A stretch of DNA of 32,023 nt from Candidatus Galligastranaerophilus faecipullorum (GTDB taxonomy: Bacteria > Cyanobacteriota > Vampirovibrionia > Gastranaerophilales > Gastranaerophilaceae): the NCBI GenBank assembly GCA_018713115.1, contig DVFS01000051.1, positions 1 through 32,023 on the forward strand, written 5' to 3'. Under the pieces are notes generated by a model. It saw nothing but the letters and a program-made list of their open reading frames with translations. It did no database searches and was not told the origin of the DNA. Both the position numbers and the translations under genes were made by a program. Within the stretch, counting starts at the first letter, position 1, and every line of letters starts with the position of its first letter. This document shows positions 7,674 to 15,270 of the stretch, in pieces.

Positions 7674-8202
7674 AAATACTTTTAAATTAGCGGTTCTTGT
7701 ATTTTTGACCGTATTTTTAACTGCCTCAACTCCTGTGTTTTGTGCGCCCGACGAAGGTGCAAATATTCAGGAAACGCAGAGCTACGATACTTCCTTGCAG
7801 CAAAATACCCGGGAGTATGACAGCGAAGAGTCCGCAAGTAACGCTCAGGAGAGTGATATTGACAGGCTTAACGAAGAAATGGGGCTGGGCGAGCAAAAAC
7901 AGATTGTTATAGATGATGTGCAAAGCTCGCCCAATGATAATACCGCCCTTACAAAAAAAGTTGTGCCTGACACTAAATCGGAACTTACGAAAATGGTTAA
8001 AATGTTCCTGAAAGTAATGCTGGCGGTGGCAATCAGTTCGGTTGTTATTTTTGTTGTGCTGCTTTTTGTAAGGCGCTTTTATTCTCCGGTTGTGACAATG
8101 GGAGATTTGAATAAAGATAATGATAATAAAATCTCGCTTGATACACCTCAAAATAAAAATGAAGCGCTTAAGACATTTCTGGATAAAACAAAAGACATAT
8201 AG
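7666..8202 (+). CDS. Hypothetical exported, membrane-anchored protein
   Basis: Not recognised. 178 aa with a classic signal peptide: Lys-rich start, a hydrophobic run (LAVLVFLTVFLTA) and a likely cleavage after VFCA at about residue 27. Residues 28-110 are acidic and Gln/Ser-rich and probably disordered. A second hydrophobic helix lies at about 115-138 (VMLAVAISSVVIFVVLLFV), followed by RR and a short tail of about 40 residues. The expected topology is an extracytoplasmic low-complexity segment, one membrane span and a short cytoplasmic tail. The start codon overlaps the rne stop by 8 bp, so it is probably translationally coupled. It ends exactly where the opposing 8203 gene ends. Confidence 0.8.
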   Translation: MLKNTFKLAVLVFLTVFLTASTPVFCAPDEGANIQETQSYDTSLQQNTREYDSEESASNAQESDIDRLNEEMGLGEQKQIVIDDVQSSPNDNTALTKKVVPDTKSELTKMVKMFLKVMLAVAISSVVIFVVLLFVRRFYSPVVTMGDLNKDNDNKISLDTPQNKNEALKTFLDKTKDI

Positions 8203-8421
8203 TTACAAAAATTTTTCCTGAGGCTTGCCGTGTGTTTGAAGCAATATGTGCACAATTTTAGGCATTTGGCAGACAAAAGAATAGTTTGAAATCTCGATTG
8301 AACACTTTTTGCAATTGCAGTTAATTGAATAACATTCATACGCTTGCGGAGTCCAGTTTTGCGTAAGCGAATCGGATACCTCACCGTTGGTTTGAGGGAT
8401 AAAAACTTCGGAATTATTCAT
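8203..8421 (-). CDS. Cysteine-rich small protein, possible metal binder
   Basis: 72 aa with five cysteines spaced C-x4-C-x-C-x2-C-x10-C (C30, C35, C37, C40, C51), a pattern that could bind zinc or an iron-sulfur cluster. The surrounding sequence (WTPQAYECY ... CQMPKIVHILL ... GKP) looks like a folded small domain, not random coding. The start is supported by a strong Shine-Dalgarno (GAGGTG at 8432-8427, 5 nt before ATG). The gene is convergent with the 7666 gene, whose stop codon is directly adjacent, and divergent from the glycosyltransferase. I do not know the family. A small zinc-ribbon regulator or a redox-sensing protein are the main options. Confidence 0.65.
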   Translation of the reverse strand: MNNSEVFIPQTNGEVSDSLTQNWTPQAYECYSINCNCKKCSIEISNYSFVCQMPKIVHILLQTHGKPQEKFL

Positions 8422-8520
8422 AACAACACCTCGAAACTTACCCTATATTTATATTTTAACCTTATTTTTTCTTGTTTTTATCCTGTATTTGGACTATGAT
8501 TGTAAATAAAATTTTATTTT

Positions 8521-8549
8521 TTGTGCTAAGGCTTATTTTTTGCTAGAAT
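8521..8549 (+). promoter_or_regulatory. Promoter of the glycosyltransferase-mur-ftsQ operon
   Basis: TTGTGC (8521-8526), a 17-bp spacer and TGCTAGAAT (8541-8549, extended -10) make a good sigma70-type promoter with a start near 8556, giving a leader of about 23 nt. It is directly preceded by a 16-bp AT-only palindrome (8504-8519) of uncertain meaning. Confidence 0.6.
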
Positions 8550-8578
8550 GAGCGTGAGGAGAAAAGTTTATCGGAATT

Positions 8579-9886
8579 ATGAAAGATAGAATAACCCTGC
8601 TTCTTATAATATCTTGCCTTCTGGCGTTTTTAATCATTTTTCAAAACTATTTTAAAACCTCCTATGCGGTGGTATTTCTTATATGTTTTATGGCGCTTTA
8701 TATGTTTTACATGTATCTTTCAATTAAGCACCAGAGAAGAAAACTTCGCAAAAATCCGCCGAGTGCACAGTGCTTGTACAGACCGTTTATTTCAATTATG
8801 ATTCCCTGTCATAACGAGCATGAAGTAATCTCGGATACTGTAAAAAATATTTTAAATGTTGACTATGAAAATTATGAAATTATTCTTATCGACGATCGCT
8901 CAACGGATTCCACCGCGCAAATAATAAAAGAGCTTGCGCTCGAAAACAGTAAAATCAAATATCTTATAAGAGAAAAAGACGCATACCCCGGAAAGTCTGC
9001 CGTTTTAAACGACGCAATGAAGCTTGCAAAAGGCGAGGCTGTTCTTGTTTTTGACGCTGATGCAAGAATCGCTCCCGATTTTATTAATCTCATGCTGCCA
9101 AAACTTGAACCCAAGGGCGTTGGTGCCGTTCAGGCGAGAAAAAATATAATCAACGCAAAACAAAATTTTCTTACGGCTTGCCAGTATAATGAGTTTGTCT
9201 TTGATTCATATCTGCAAATAGGCAGAGATGCCGTAAAGGGCGCTGTTGAGCTTCGCGGAAACGGCGAAATGATTAAAAGAGAGGCGCTTGATGATATTAA
9301 CGGCTGGAACAATGAGACAATAACCGATGACCTTGATATGTCGACAAGACTGCATATTAAAGGCTGGGATATTCGTTTTTGTCCCGAGGCAATAGTAAAT
9401 GAAGAAGGTGTAATTTGCTTCAGTGCGCTTATAAGGCAGAGAAGGCGCTGGGTGGAGGGCAGTATCAGGCGTTATTTAGAGTTTGCAAAGGATGTTTTCT
9501 TTTCAAAAGATATGTCGCTGCGTGTAGGGTTTGACCTTATTGCCTATATTTCGGAATTTTTGCTTCCATTCTGGCTTATTGCCGAGATTTTGATTCAGGC
9601 ATTCCGCTTTGTAAGAGGGTATGAGGACAGCATTTTATCTTCTATTATTTTACTTGTCTGCACGGGTGTTTTCTTTGCCTGCGGGCTTGTTTATTCTTTA
9701 AATAAGTATTCTCACTATGGTTTTTTAAAAGCCCTCTGGCAGGCTGTTGTGACTGCTGTATATTTTGTTGTTATCTGGTTTCCTATAGCAATGTTTATTA
9801 TATTTAAAATAATTTTTACCAAAAAAACCATGGATTGGGGAAAAACCCAGCACGGCGTAGTAAAAGACTGCTGTGGAGGTGTCTAG
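8579..9886 (+). CDS. Processive family 2 glycosyltransferase, membrane bound
   Basis: 435-aa inner-membrane glycosyltransferase of the BcsA/PgaC/NodC type. Two N-terminal membrane helices (about 7-22 and 29-48), a cytosolic GT-A domain with IDDRSTD (104-110), DAD (159-161), TDD (249-251) and QRRRW (287-291), then three or four C-terminal helices (about 310-420). The D, D, D, Q-x-x-R-W pattern indicates processive beta-glycan synthesis from a nucleotide sugar; the sugar and polymer cannot be told. A GAGGAG (8556-8561) lies 17 nt before the ATG, too far for that start, so the true start may be an unusual codon slightly upstream (ATT 8576). murC begins 2 bp after its stop, tying it to envelope synthesis. 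Confidence 0.88.
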   Translation: MKDRITLLLIISCLLAFLIIFQNYFKTSYAVVFLICFMALYMFYMYLSIKHQRRKLRKNPPSAQCLYRPFISIMIPCHNEHEVISDTVKNILNVDYENYEIILIDDRSTDSTAQIIKELALENSKIKYLIREKDAYPGKSAVLNDAMKLAKGEAVLVFDADARIAPDFINLMLPKLEPKGVGAVQARKNIINAKQNFLTACQYNEFVFDSYLQIGRDAVKGAVELRGNGEMIKREALDDINGWNNETITDDLDMSTRLHIKGWDIRFCPEAIVNEEGVICFSALIRQRRRWVEGSIRRYLEFAKDVFFSKDMSLRVGFDLIAYISEFLLPFWLIAEILIQAFRFVRGYEDSILSSIILLVCTGVFFACGLVYSLNKYSHYGFLKALWQAVVTAVYFVVIWFPIAMFIIFKIIFTKKTMDWGKTQHGVVKDCCGGV

Positions 9887-9888
9887 CT

Positions 9889-11280
9889 ATGGAATTTAGC
9901 GAGTATCATTTTATTGCGATAGGCGGAATAGGTCAGAGTGCACTTGCAAATATTCTTTTAAAAGAAGGTAAAAAAGTAAGCGGTTCGGACATTTCAAAAA
10001 ACAAATACGCAAAAAAACTTGAAAACCTCGGCGCCTTGATATACGAAGGTCACAGTGCCGATAATATTAAAGGTTCGCCCGTAGTTGTCGTTTCAAGCGC
10101 TATAAAAGAAGACAATCCCGAGTTAATTGAAGCTAAAAGACGCGTTTTAAAAATTATTCACCGCTCGGATTTGCTTAAAATAATATCTGACAGATACCCT
10201 TTATTTCTGGGTTTTTGCGGGACTCACGGCAAAACCACAACAAGCGGCATGTGCGCTTATCTTTTATCTAAAAGCGCCCTCAAGCCCGCTTATGCAATCG
10301 GCGGAATAATTCCCGCCCTTGATACAAACGGTGACTGTGAGGATAGAAATACACCTTTCTTTGCTGCAGAGCTTGATGAAAGCGATGGTACGGTTTTAAA
10401 ATACTCTCCCAAAATTACCCTTATTAACAATCTTGAGGCTGACCACCTTGATTTTTATAAAAACGGGCTGGATGATATTATAAACACCTTCTCCGCCTTT
10501 CTTGCAGCGCTTAAAAGCGGTGCTAAAGCGGTGGTGAATATAGATAATTCCGGAAATATAAAACTTATTAAAAACAATCCTGATTTTAAGGGATTTATCA
10601 CCTGTTCCGCGGAGCAAAAAGAGGCTAAATACAGGGCTGAAAATATAAAACTTGGTGTTCTGTCTTCAAGTTTTGATTTTTGCGCGAACGGTAAAATATT
10701 AGGAAAAATAGAGCTTTCAATCCCGGGCATGCACAATGTATCCAACGCTCTCGGGGTTGCGGCATGTCTTATTGAGGCGGGCGTTGATTTTAACTTGTTT
10801 GCGCCTCATTTTAAGACTTTTAGCGGCATGGGCAGGCGCTTTCAAAAGAGTGCCGAATTCGGCGGCATAAAAGTAATTGATGATTATGCTCATCACCCAA
10901 GCGAGATTAAAGCAACGCTTTGCTCTGTGGCTAATTACAATAAGGGCCGTGTGGTTGCAATATTTCAGCCGCATAGATTTTCAAGGTTTGAAGGATTTTA
11001 TAACGATTTTCTTGATGCTTTTTCCTGTTGCGATTTTACCTGTGTGCTTGATGTATACGCGGCGGGAGAAAAACCGTGCGGCGGCAAAAAACCCTCCGAT
11101 TTTGCAAAAGAGCTGGAAAATACCGGTAAAAAGGCGCAGTATTTCAGCGGTTCAATAGAAGAGTCCGCTCAAAAAATATTGCCGCTGCTTAAATCGGATG
11201 ATCTGGTTTTTACTCTCGGCGCAGGCGACATTACAAAGATGGGCGGAGTTTTAAATGAATTGTACATGCTCAAAAAGTAA
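9889..11280 (+). CDS. murC: UDP-N-acetylmuramate--L-alanine ligase
   Basis: Adds L-Ala to UDP-MurNAc with ATP, the first step of the peptidoglycan stem peptide. 463 aa. N-terminal Rossmann motif IGGIGQSALA (11-20), ATP loop GTHGKTTT (111-118), ELDESDGT, NLEADHLDFY and DDYAHHPSE, then QPHRFSR in the C-terminal domain: all MurC hallmarks. The frame is open further upstream, but ATG 9889 is chosen because it follows GGAGGT (9875-9880) with 8-nt spacing and gives the usual N-terminus; the preceding gene stops at 9886. The 3' end overlaps murB by 26 bp. Confidence 0.96.
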   Translation: MEFSEYHFIAIGGIGQSALANILLKEGKKVSGSDISKNKYAKKLENLGALIYEGHSADNIKGSPVVVVSSAIKEDNPELIEAKRRVLKIIHRSDLLKIISDRYPLFLGFCGTHGKTTTSGMCAYLLSKSALKPAYAIGGIIPALDTNGDCEDRNTPFFAAELDESDGTVLKYSPKITLINNLEADHLDFYKNGLDDIINTFSAFLAALKSGAKAVVNIDNSGNIKLIKNNPDFKGFITCSAEQKEAKYRAENIKLGVLSSSFDFCANGKILGKIELSIPGMHNVSNALGVAACLIEAGVDFNLFAPHFKTFSGMGRRFQKSAEFGGIKVIDDYAHHPSEIKATLCSVANYNKGRVVAIFQPHRFSRFEGFYNDFLDAFSCCDFTCVLDVYAAGEKPCGGKKPSDFAKELENTGKKAQYFSGSIEESAQKILPLLKSDDLVFTLGAGDITKMGGVLNELYMLKK

Positions 11281-12199
11281 CATAGAGTCTTACGAAAATT
11301 TTGAACTGAAAAATTTCAACACTCTAAAAATGCACTCTCTGGCGGATGTCGCCTGTTTTATTAAAAGTGAAGCCGAGCTTTGTTCTCTTGTTCAAAAGTA
11401 TCAAAAAATTCACATCTTAGGCTGCGGTTCAAATGTTTTATTCTCAAGCGCAGGAGTGAGGGAACCCGTTGTTATAACAAAAAAGATGTCTGAAATTTCC
11501 TTCAGAAAAAATATTGTTGAAGTGCAGGCGGGAGTACAGGTTCAAAAACTCTCGCAGGAAGCGTGTTTAAACTCGCTTTGCGGGTTTGAATTTTTAATAG
11601 GCATACCCGCAACACTGGGGGGTGCTGTTGCCATGAATGCAGGTGCTCATAAGCAAACCATAAGCGATTTTCTCCTGAGTGCAAGGGTGTTTGACGTAAA
11701 AGAAAACAAAATAATTAACCTGACAAAAGAGCAGCTGGATTTTTCTTACAGAAATTCTTTAATTAAGAAAAATCCCGGCAGATATGTTGTTTTAAGTGCA
11801 AAATTTGAACTTGAAAAAATCGGCCGCAGTATAATAGAAGACAGAATGCGCGAGAATACCGAGTTTAGAAAAAAAGTTCAACCGTCGCTTGCTCTGCCGA
11901 ATCTGGGCAGTGTTTTTAAAAACCCTTCTCTTCCTGACGGCTCCACGCTAAGTGCAGGCATGCTGGTGGATAAATGCGGACTTTTGGGGTATAAATCAGG
12001 CAGTGCAGGAGTTTGGGAGCGGCATGGTAATTTTGTTATAAATTATAACAATTGTACATCATCGGACTATACAAATGTGGTATATAAAATGTATGATAGT
12101 GTTAGAGAGAAGTTTAACATAAAGCTCGAGTGTGAAATTGTCCGCGCGGGTGAGTTTAGTGAGTCAGAGGAAGAAGTATGGAAAATAATGCAAAACTAA
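11255..12199 (+). CDS. murB: UDP-N-acetylenolpyruvoylglucosamine reductase
   Basis: FAD-dependent, NADPH-using enzyme forming UDP-MurNAc. 314 aa. FAD-binding GCGSNVLFS (56-64), GIPATLGGAVAMNAGAH (116-132), SYRNS (164-168) and the catalytic LGSVFKNP (217-224, Ser219 as proton donor); the single YRxS arrangement points to the B. subtilis-like type II enzymes. The N-terminus contains NCTCS, two cysteines before the fold begins, with no obvious role. The ATG is inside murC (26-bp overlap) behind GGCGGAG. The gene order murC-murB-ddl-ftsQ matches division/cell-wall clusters of many bacteria. Confidence 0.95.
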   Translation: MNCTCSKSNIESYENFELKNFNTLKMHSLADVACFIKSEAELCSLVQKYQKIHILGCGSNVLFSSAGVREPVVITKKMSEISFRKNIVEVQAGVQVQKLSQEACLNSLCGFEFLIGIPATLGGAVAMNAGAHKQTISDFLLSARVFDVKENKIINLTKEQLDFSYRNSLIKKNPGRYVVLSAKFELEKIGRSIIEDRMRENTEFRKKVQPSLALPNLGSVFKNPSLPDGSTLSAGMLVDKCGLLGYKSGSAGVWERHGNFVINYNNCTSSDYTNVVYKMYDSVREKFNIKLECEIVRAGEFSESEEEVWKIMQN

Positions 12200-13128
12200 A
12201 TAAAAATTCAAAAATTGCCGTTTTATACGGCGGTATGTCGGCAGAGCGTGAAATATCGCTAAGAAGCGGTAAAAAAGTCTACAATGCGCTTCTGGAGCAG
12301 GGGTATAAAAATTCCGTACTCGTGGATGTTAATCCAAATGTAGCCCAAACTCTTGCTGACGGTGCTTTTGAGTTTGCATTTAATGTTCTCCATGGCAGAT
12401 ACGGTGAAGACGGCTGTATTCAGGGACTGCTTGAAATTATGGGTATTAAATATACGGGCTGTGATGTTAAATCAAGCGCGGTTTGTATGGATAAAGAAAC
12501 AACAAAAAATATTCTTGCATCCCGCGGAATTCCCCTTGTTCCGTCGGTTTGTATAACCGATGTTAATGAGCTTGAAAAATCCGTATCAGGTCTAAATTTT
12601 CCGCTCATGGTAAAACCCGTGAAGGAGGGTTCAAGCATTGGTATGAGCAAGGCGGACAATCTTCAAGAGCTAAAGGAAGCTTTTGCGCTTGCAAAAAAAT
12701 CCGACAATAAGGTTTTAATCGAAGAATACTATCAGGGAAAAAGCGCAACAGTCGGGGTCTTGCAGAGAGAAAAAGACGGCAAAATCGAAACTTTTGCAAC
12801 TACGGTGTTGGGTTTTGAAACAAAAAACCAATGGTATGACTATGAAGCCAAGTACACAGAGGGCATGACAAAGTTTATACTACCGGCGGATTTTGATGAT
12901 GATATGACCTGCAGGATTCAAAAAATCGCGGTGGAATCTTTTGAAGCATGCGAGTGCAGAGGATTGGCGCGTGTTGATTTTCTCGTATATAACAATACAC
13001 CTTATGTACTTGAGATAAACACTAATCCTGGTATGACGGATTTAAGCGACCTGCCCGCGCAGGCAAATCATATGGGTATTGATTATAACTCTCTTGTTGA
13101 GATGATACTTAAAACATCGGAGTTTTAA
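12178..13128 (+). CDS. ddl: D-alanine--D-alanine ligase
   Basis: ATP-grasp enzyme joining two D-Ala for the peptidoglycan stem peptide. 316 aa. N-terminal GGMSAEREISLRSG (18-31), FNVLHGRYGEDGCIQG (68-83), KPVKEGSSIGMSKA (146-159), the omega loop with YDYEAKY (Tyr as expected for D-Ala over D-lactate use, an inference) and EINTNPGMTDLSDLP near the C-terminus. The start codon lies inside murB (22-bp overlap) after GAGGAAG. The stop overlaps the ftsQ start by one base (TAATG). Confidence 0.96.
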   Translation: MENNAKLNKNSKIAVLYGGMSAEREISLRSGKKVYNALLEQGYKNSVLVDVNPNVAQTLADGAFEFAFNVLHGRYGEDGCIQGLLEIMGIKYTGCDVKSSAVCMDKETTKNILASRGIPLVPSVCITDVNELEKSVSGLNFPLMVKPVKEGSSIGMSKADNLQELKEAFALAKKSDNKVLIEEYYQGKSATVGVLQREKDGKIETFATTVLGFETKNQWYDYEAKYTEGMTKFILPADFDDDMTCRIQKIAVESFEACECRGLARVDFLVYNNTPYVLEINTNPGMTDLSDLPAQANHMGIDYNSLVEMILKTSEF

Positions 13129-14015
13129 TGGGGCAGGAATACTACAGAAGACGCCTTAAGGCTAATAAAATGCGAAGAAAGATAGCTTCAATCAGAAGTT
13201 CTATCAGAAATTTTCGTGTGCTTTTGCGTCTTGTGCTTATAGTACTGATAATACTTTTTGGTCTTAAGGTTTTAAAACTCCAAGGCTGGTATTTAAACCA
13301 GGAACTGCTCTCAAGTGCGGACGAGCGGGTCATAAAAATAGAAGGCAACGCAATTACTCCGAAATACAAGATAGTTGATTTAATAAGACAGATTCAGCTG
13401 CCGGATACGCAGATTTTCAGGCTTGATACAAGTGAAATCGAACAAAATATTACACAATTGCAGCCGATTAAGAAGGTCTATGTAAGGAGGCTCTGGTACC
13501 CTGCAAGAATAAATGTCGTAGTGGAAGAAAGAGTGCCTGTATTTCTTATTACTCCCTCAATTGAAGCGGAGCCTATATCTGCAATTACAACGGACGGCGT
13601 GTTTATAGACAGGGAATATATGCCGATAAGTCCAAAGTTTAAGACATACAAAATCATTACCTATGGTGTTCGCGGCGACGATTATGAAAAGTGGAACAAA
13701 GAAAGAGTGGATGAAATCCTGTGTCTTACTAAAGCGCTTGAAACATACAGCGGACAAAAGGTGGAATATCTTGATTTAAGAAACCCGACAGATGTTTATA
13801 TTAAACTTGAAAAAGTTCTTATAAGATTCGGTGAAATCAATGATACCGCGCTTGTGAGAGCTAAATGGATAGCTACCATTCTGCCTGAAACGGAAAAGTT
13901 TAAACAAAAAATAAAATATATCGATCTCAGATGGGAAGATGCGCACTATATTAAACTCGAAGACGGTGCCCAAAATACTGCGCCTGCAGCGCAAAAAGAT
14001 GATACACAGAACTAA
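13128..14015 (+). CDS. ftsQ: Cell division protein FtsQ/DivIB, POTRA-domain protein
   Basis: Bitopic division protein that links early and late divisome components. 295 aa: a basic cytoplasmic N-terminus (RRRLKANKMRRK), one membrane helix (about 31-49), an FtsQ-type POTRA domain (about 65-135, VIKIEGNAITPKYKI ... KVYVRRLWYPARINVVVEER) and a beta domain to about 275, then a Gln/Asp/Ala tail. The POTRA 'RRxWP..l.v.v.Er.P' segment is diagnostic. Coupled to ddl by a 1-bp stop/start overlap. No ftsZ or ftsA follows; the operon ends here, with its stop overlapping the stop of the facing HEAT-like gene. Confidence 0.9.
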   Translation: MGQEYYRRRLKANKMRRKIASIRSSIRNFRVLLRLVLIVLIILFGLKVLKLQGWYLNQELLSSADERVIKIEGNAITPKYKIVDLIRQIQLPDTQIFRLDTSEIEQNITQLQPIKKVYVRRLWYPARINVVVEERVPVFLITPSIEAEPISAITTDGVFIDREYMPISPKFKTYKIITYGVRGDDYEKWNKERVDEILCLTKALETYSGQKVEYLDLRNPTDVYIKLEKVLIRFGEINDTALVRAKWIATILPETEKFKQKIKYIDLRWEDAHYIKLEDGAQNTAPAAQKDDTQN

Positions 14016-15202
14016 AAGTAACTTTTAAAAAGCTCCAGTGCGTTTGTATCTGTTATCCTGCTTAAGCCGGTTTGTATATCAAGGTTAAGCCCGAGGAGTT
14101 TTGATGCCCTTGCGCATTCACATAAAATAGCGGGATTTTTAGAGGTGTTATACAGCTCCTCCATTTTATCTTTTTCTTTTCGCGCACCTGTGTTAATTAA
14201 AGTATTTATTGCACGAAGCGCTCTTTTTTGCGTGGAGAATAGTTCATTTGCAATGATTTTGGTGTCAAAATCTTTATCCCGTAATGCAGAATTTAGTTTT
14301 TTTATTGCGGCAAGTGCATTTTTTTCTATGTCAAATGTATAAATATTGTCTGCATTTACAAGCTGCATAGTTAATTTTAAATCTGCTAAAATCCTCTGTG
14401 CATAAGAATTTTGGCTGTTTATTATATTTTGGCAAAAATCACGGATGTTAAAATCGTAAACCGTTTCGAGAGTTATATCTTCAGGATAAGCGCTTATTAT
14501 TTCATCATAAACCGCAAGCAAATCCTCCTCATTAAGCATATTGCGCAGTTCTTCAAAGCCGTACTTGCACAACAGCTCCTGTGCAATATTTGCCCCCAGC
14601 GGAGAGGTTGAAATTTCATTTATGATGGTTTTGAGGTCTTTGTGCGCGCCAAAATTTATCAGAAATTCAAGTGCACTGAATTTTGAAAAATCATCTCCGC
14701 TCTGCAGCTTATCAAGAGCCGTCCTGCGGGCTGTTTCATCGCCGAATGCACCGAGTGCACAGGCACAGGCGCAGCTGAGTTCGGAGTCTTTACAAAAAGC
14801 ATACTTATTTAAAAGCTCCAGTGCAAGAGGGTCGTTGACTTTTTCAAAGTAATTTGCAGCGTAAATTTTTTGTTCGGATGTGCCCTTTTCAAATATTTCC
14901 AAAATATCATCCGTAAGTTCTTCATCTGCGTATTTAAGCCAGCATGCATTTATGTAGCCGCCGATTCTTGAATCGTAAAATTTTGCAAATTCATAAGTAC
15001 TTTTAATATTATCCCTGTTTGTTGCATCAAGAAGGTTTGTAATAATTTTTTCAATTATAAAATCAAATATGTGTTCCGAGTTTTCACAGAGTGTTTCAAA
15101 TGTTTCAATGTCGCATGTGTTTATAATGTCAAAGGCGGCTTGTTTTGAAAGCGCGGAATCCTTTGATACAAGGTTTTTTGCATTTTTGGTTTTAAAGTTC
15201 AT
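14012..15202 (-). CDS. HEAT-repeat-like helical protein of unknown function
   Basis: 396-aa all-helical protein without a signal peptide. Tandem helical hairpins are visible, clearest at about 125-200 (EQKIYAANYFEKVNDPLALELL, then SCACACALGAFGDETARRTALDKL), with the Asp-x-Ala and Gly-x-x-x-Asp turns typical of HEAT/PBS-lyase-like repeats; the rest is more divergent. Such scaffolds bind proteins or nucleic acid; no catalytic motif is seen. ATG at 15202 has no Shine-Dalgarno and lies about 7 nt after a TATAAT box on the - strand, so it may be leaderless. It shares an inverted-repeat promoter with pyrH and overlaps ftsQ by 4 bp at the 3' end. Confidence 0.8.
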   Translation of the reverse strand: MNFKTKNAKNLVSKDSALSKQAAFDIINTCDIETFETLCENSEHIFDFIIEKIITNLLDATNRDNIKSTYEFAKFYDSRIGGYINACWLKYADEELTDDILEIFEKGTSEQKIYAANYFEKVNDPLALELLNKYAFCKDSELSCACACALGAFGDETARRTALDKLQSGDDFSKFSALEFLINFGAHKDLKTIINEISTSPLGANIAQELLCKYGFEELRNMLNEEDLLAVYDEIISAYPEDITLETVYDFNIRDFCQNIINSQNSYAQRILADLKLTMQLVNADNIYTFDIEKNALAAIKKLNSALRDKDFDTKIIANELFSTQKRALRAINTLINTGARKEKDKMEELYNTSKNPAILCECARASKLLGLNLDIQTGLSRITDTNALELFKSYF

Positions 15203-15208
15203 ATTTAC

Positions 15209-15241
15209 AATTATACAACAGTTTGACTTTCTTGTATAATT
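15209..15241. promoter_or_regulatory. Symmetric divergent promoter (HEAT protein / pyrH)
   Basis: A perfect 10-bp inverted repeat, AATTATACAA (15209-15218) and TTGTATAATT (15232-15241), separated by 13 bp. Each arm holds a TATAAT -10: 15215-15210 for the - strand and 15235-15240 for pyrH. TATACA in the left arm (15212-15217) sits exactly 17 bp from the pyrH -10 and matches 4 of 6 bases of a -35, and the mirror image holds for the other direction. The two promoters therefore overlap and probably exclude each other. Confidence 0.6.
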
Positions 15242-15270
15242 AATTTAAGTTAGTTTTATAAGGCTAAATC

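Noticed and set aside
7726..8151. 141-aa - strand frame opposite the 7666 membrane protein
   Set aside because: The + strand frame has a convincing signal peptide and membrane helix; the - frame has an implausible His/Lys/Arg/Phe composition.
8504..8519. 16-bp AT-only palindrome AAATAAAATTTTATTT upstream of the glycosyltransferase promoter
   Set aside because: Made only of A and T in an AT-rich spacer, so it is likely by chance; too weak to call a terminator or operator.
9835..9888. N-terminal extension of murC by 18 codons
   Set aside because: It lies inside the end of the glycosyltransferase gene; GGAGGT with proper spacing and the standard MurC N-terminus point to ATG 9889.
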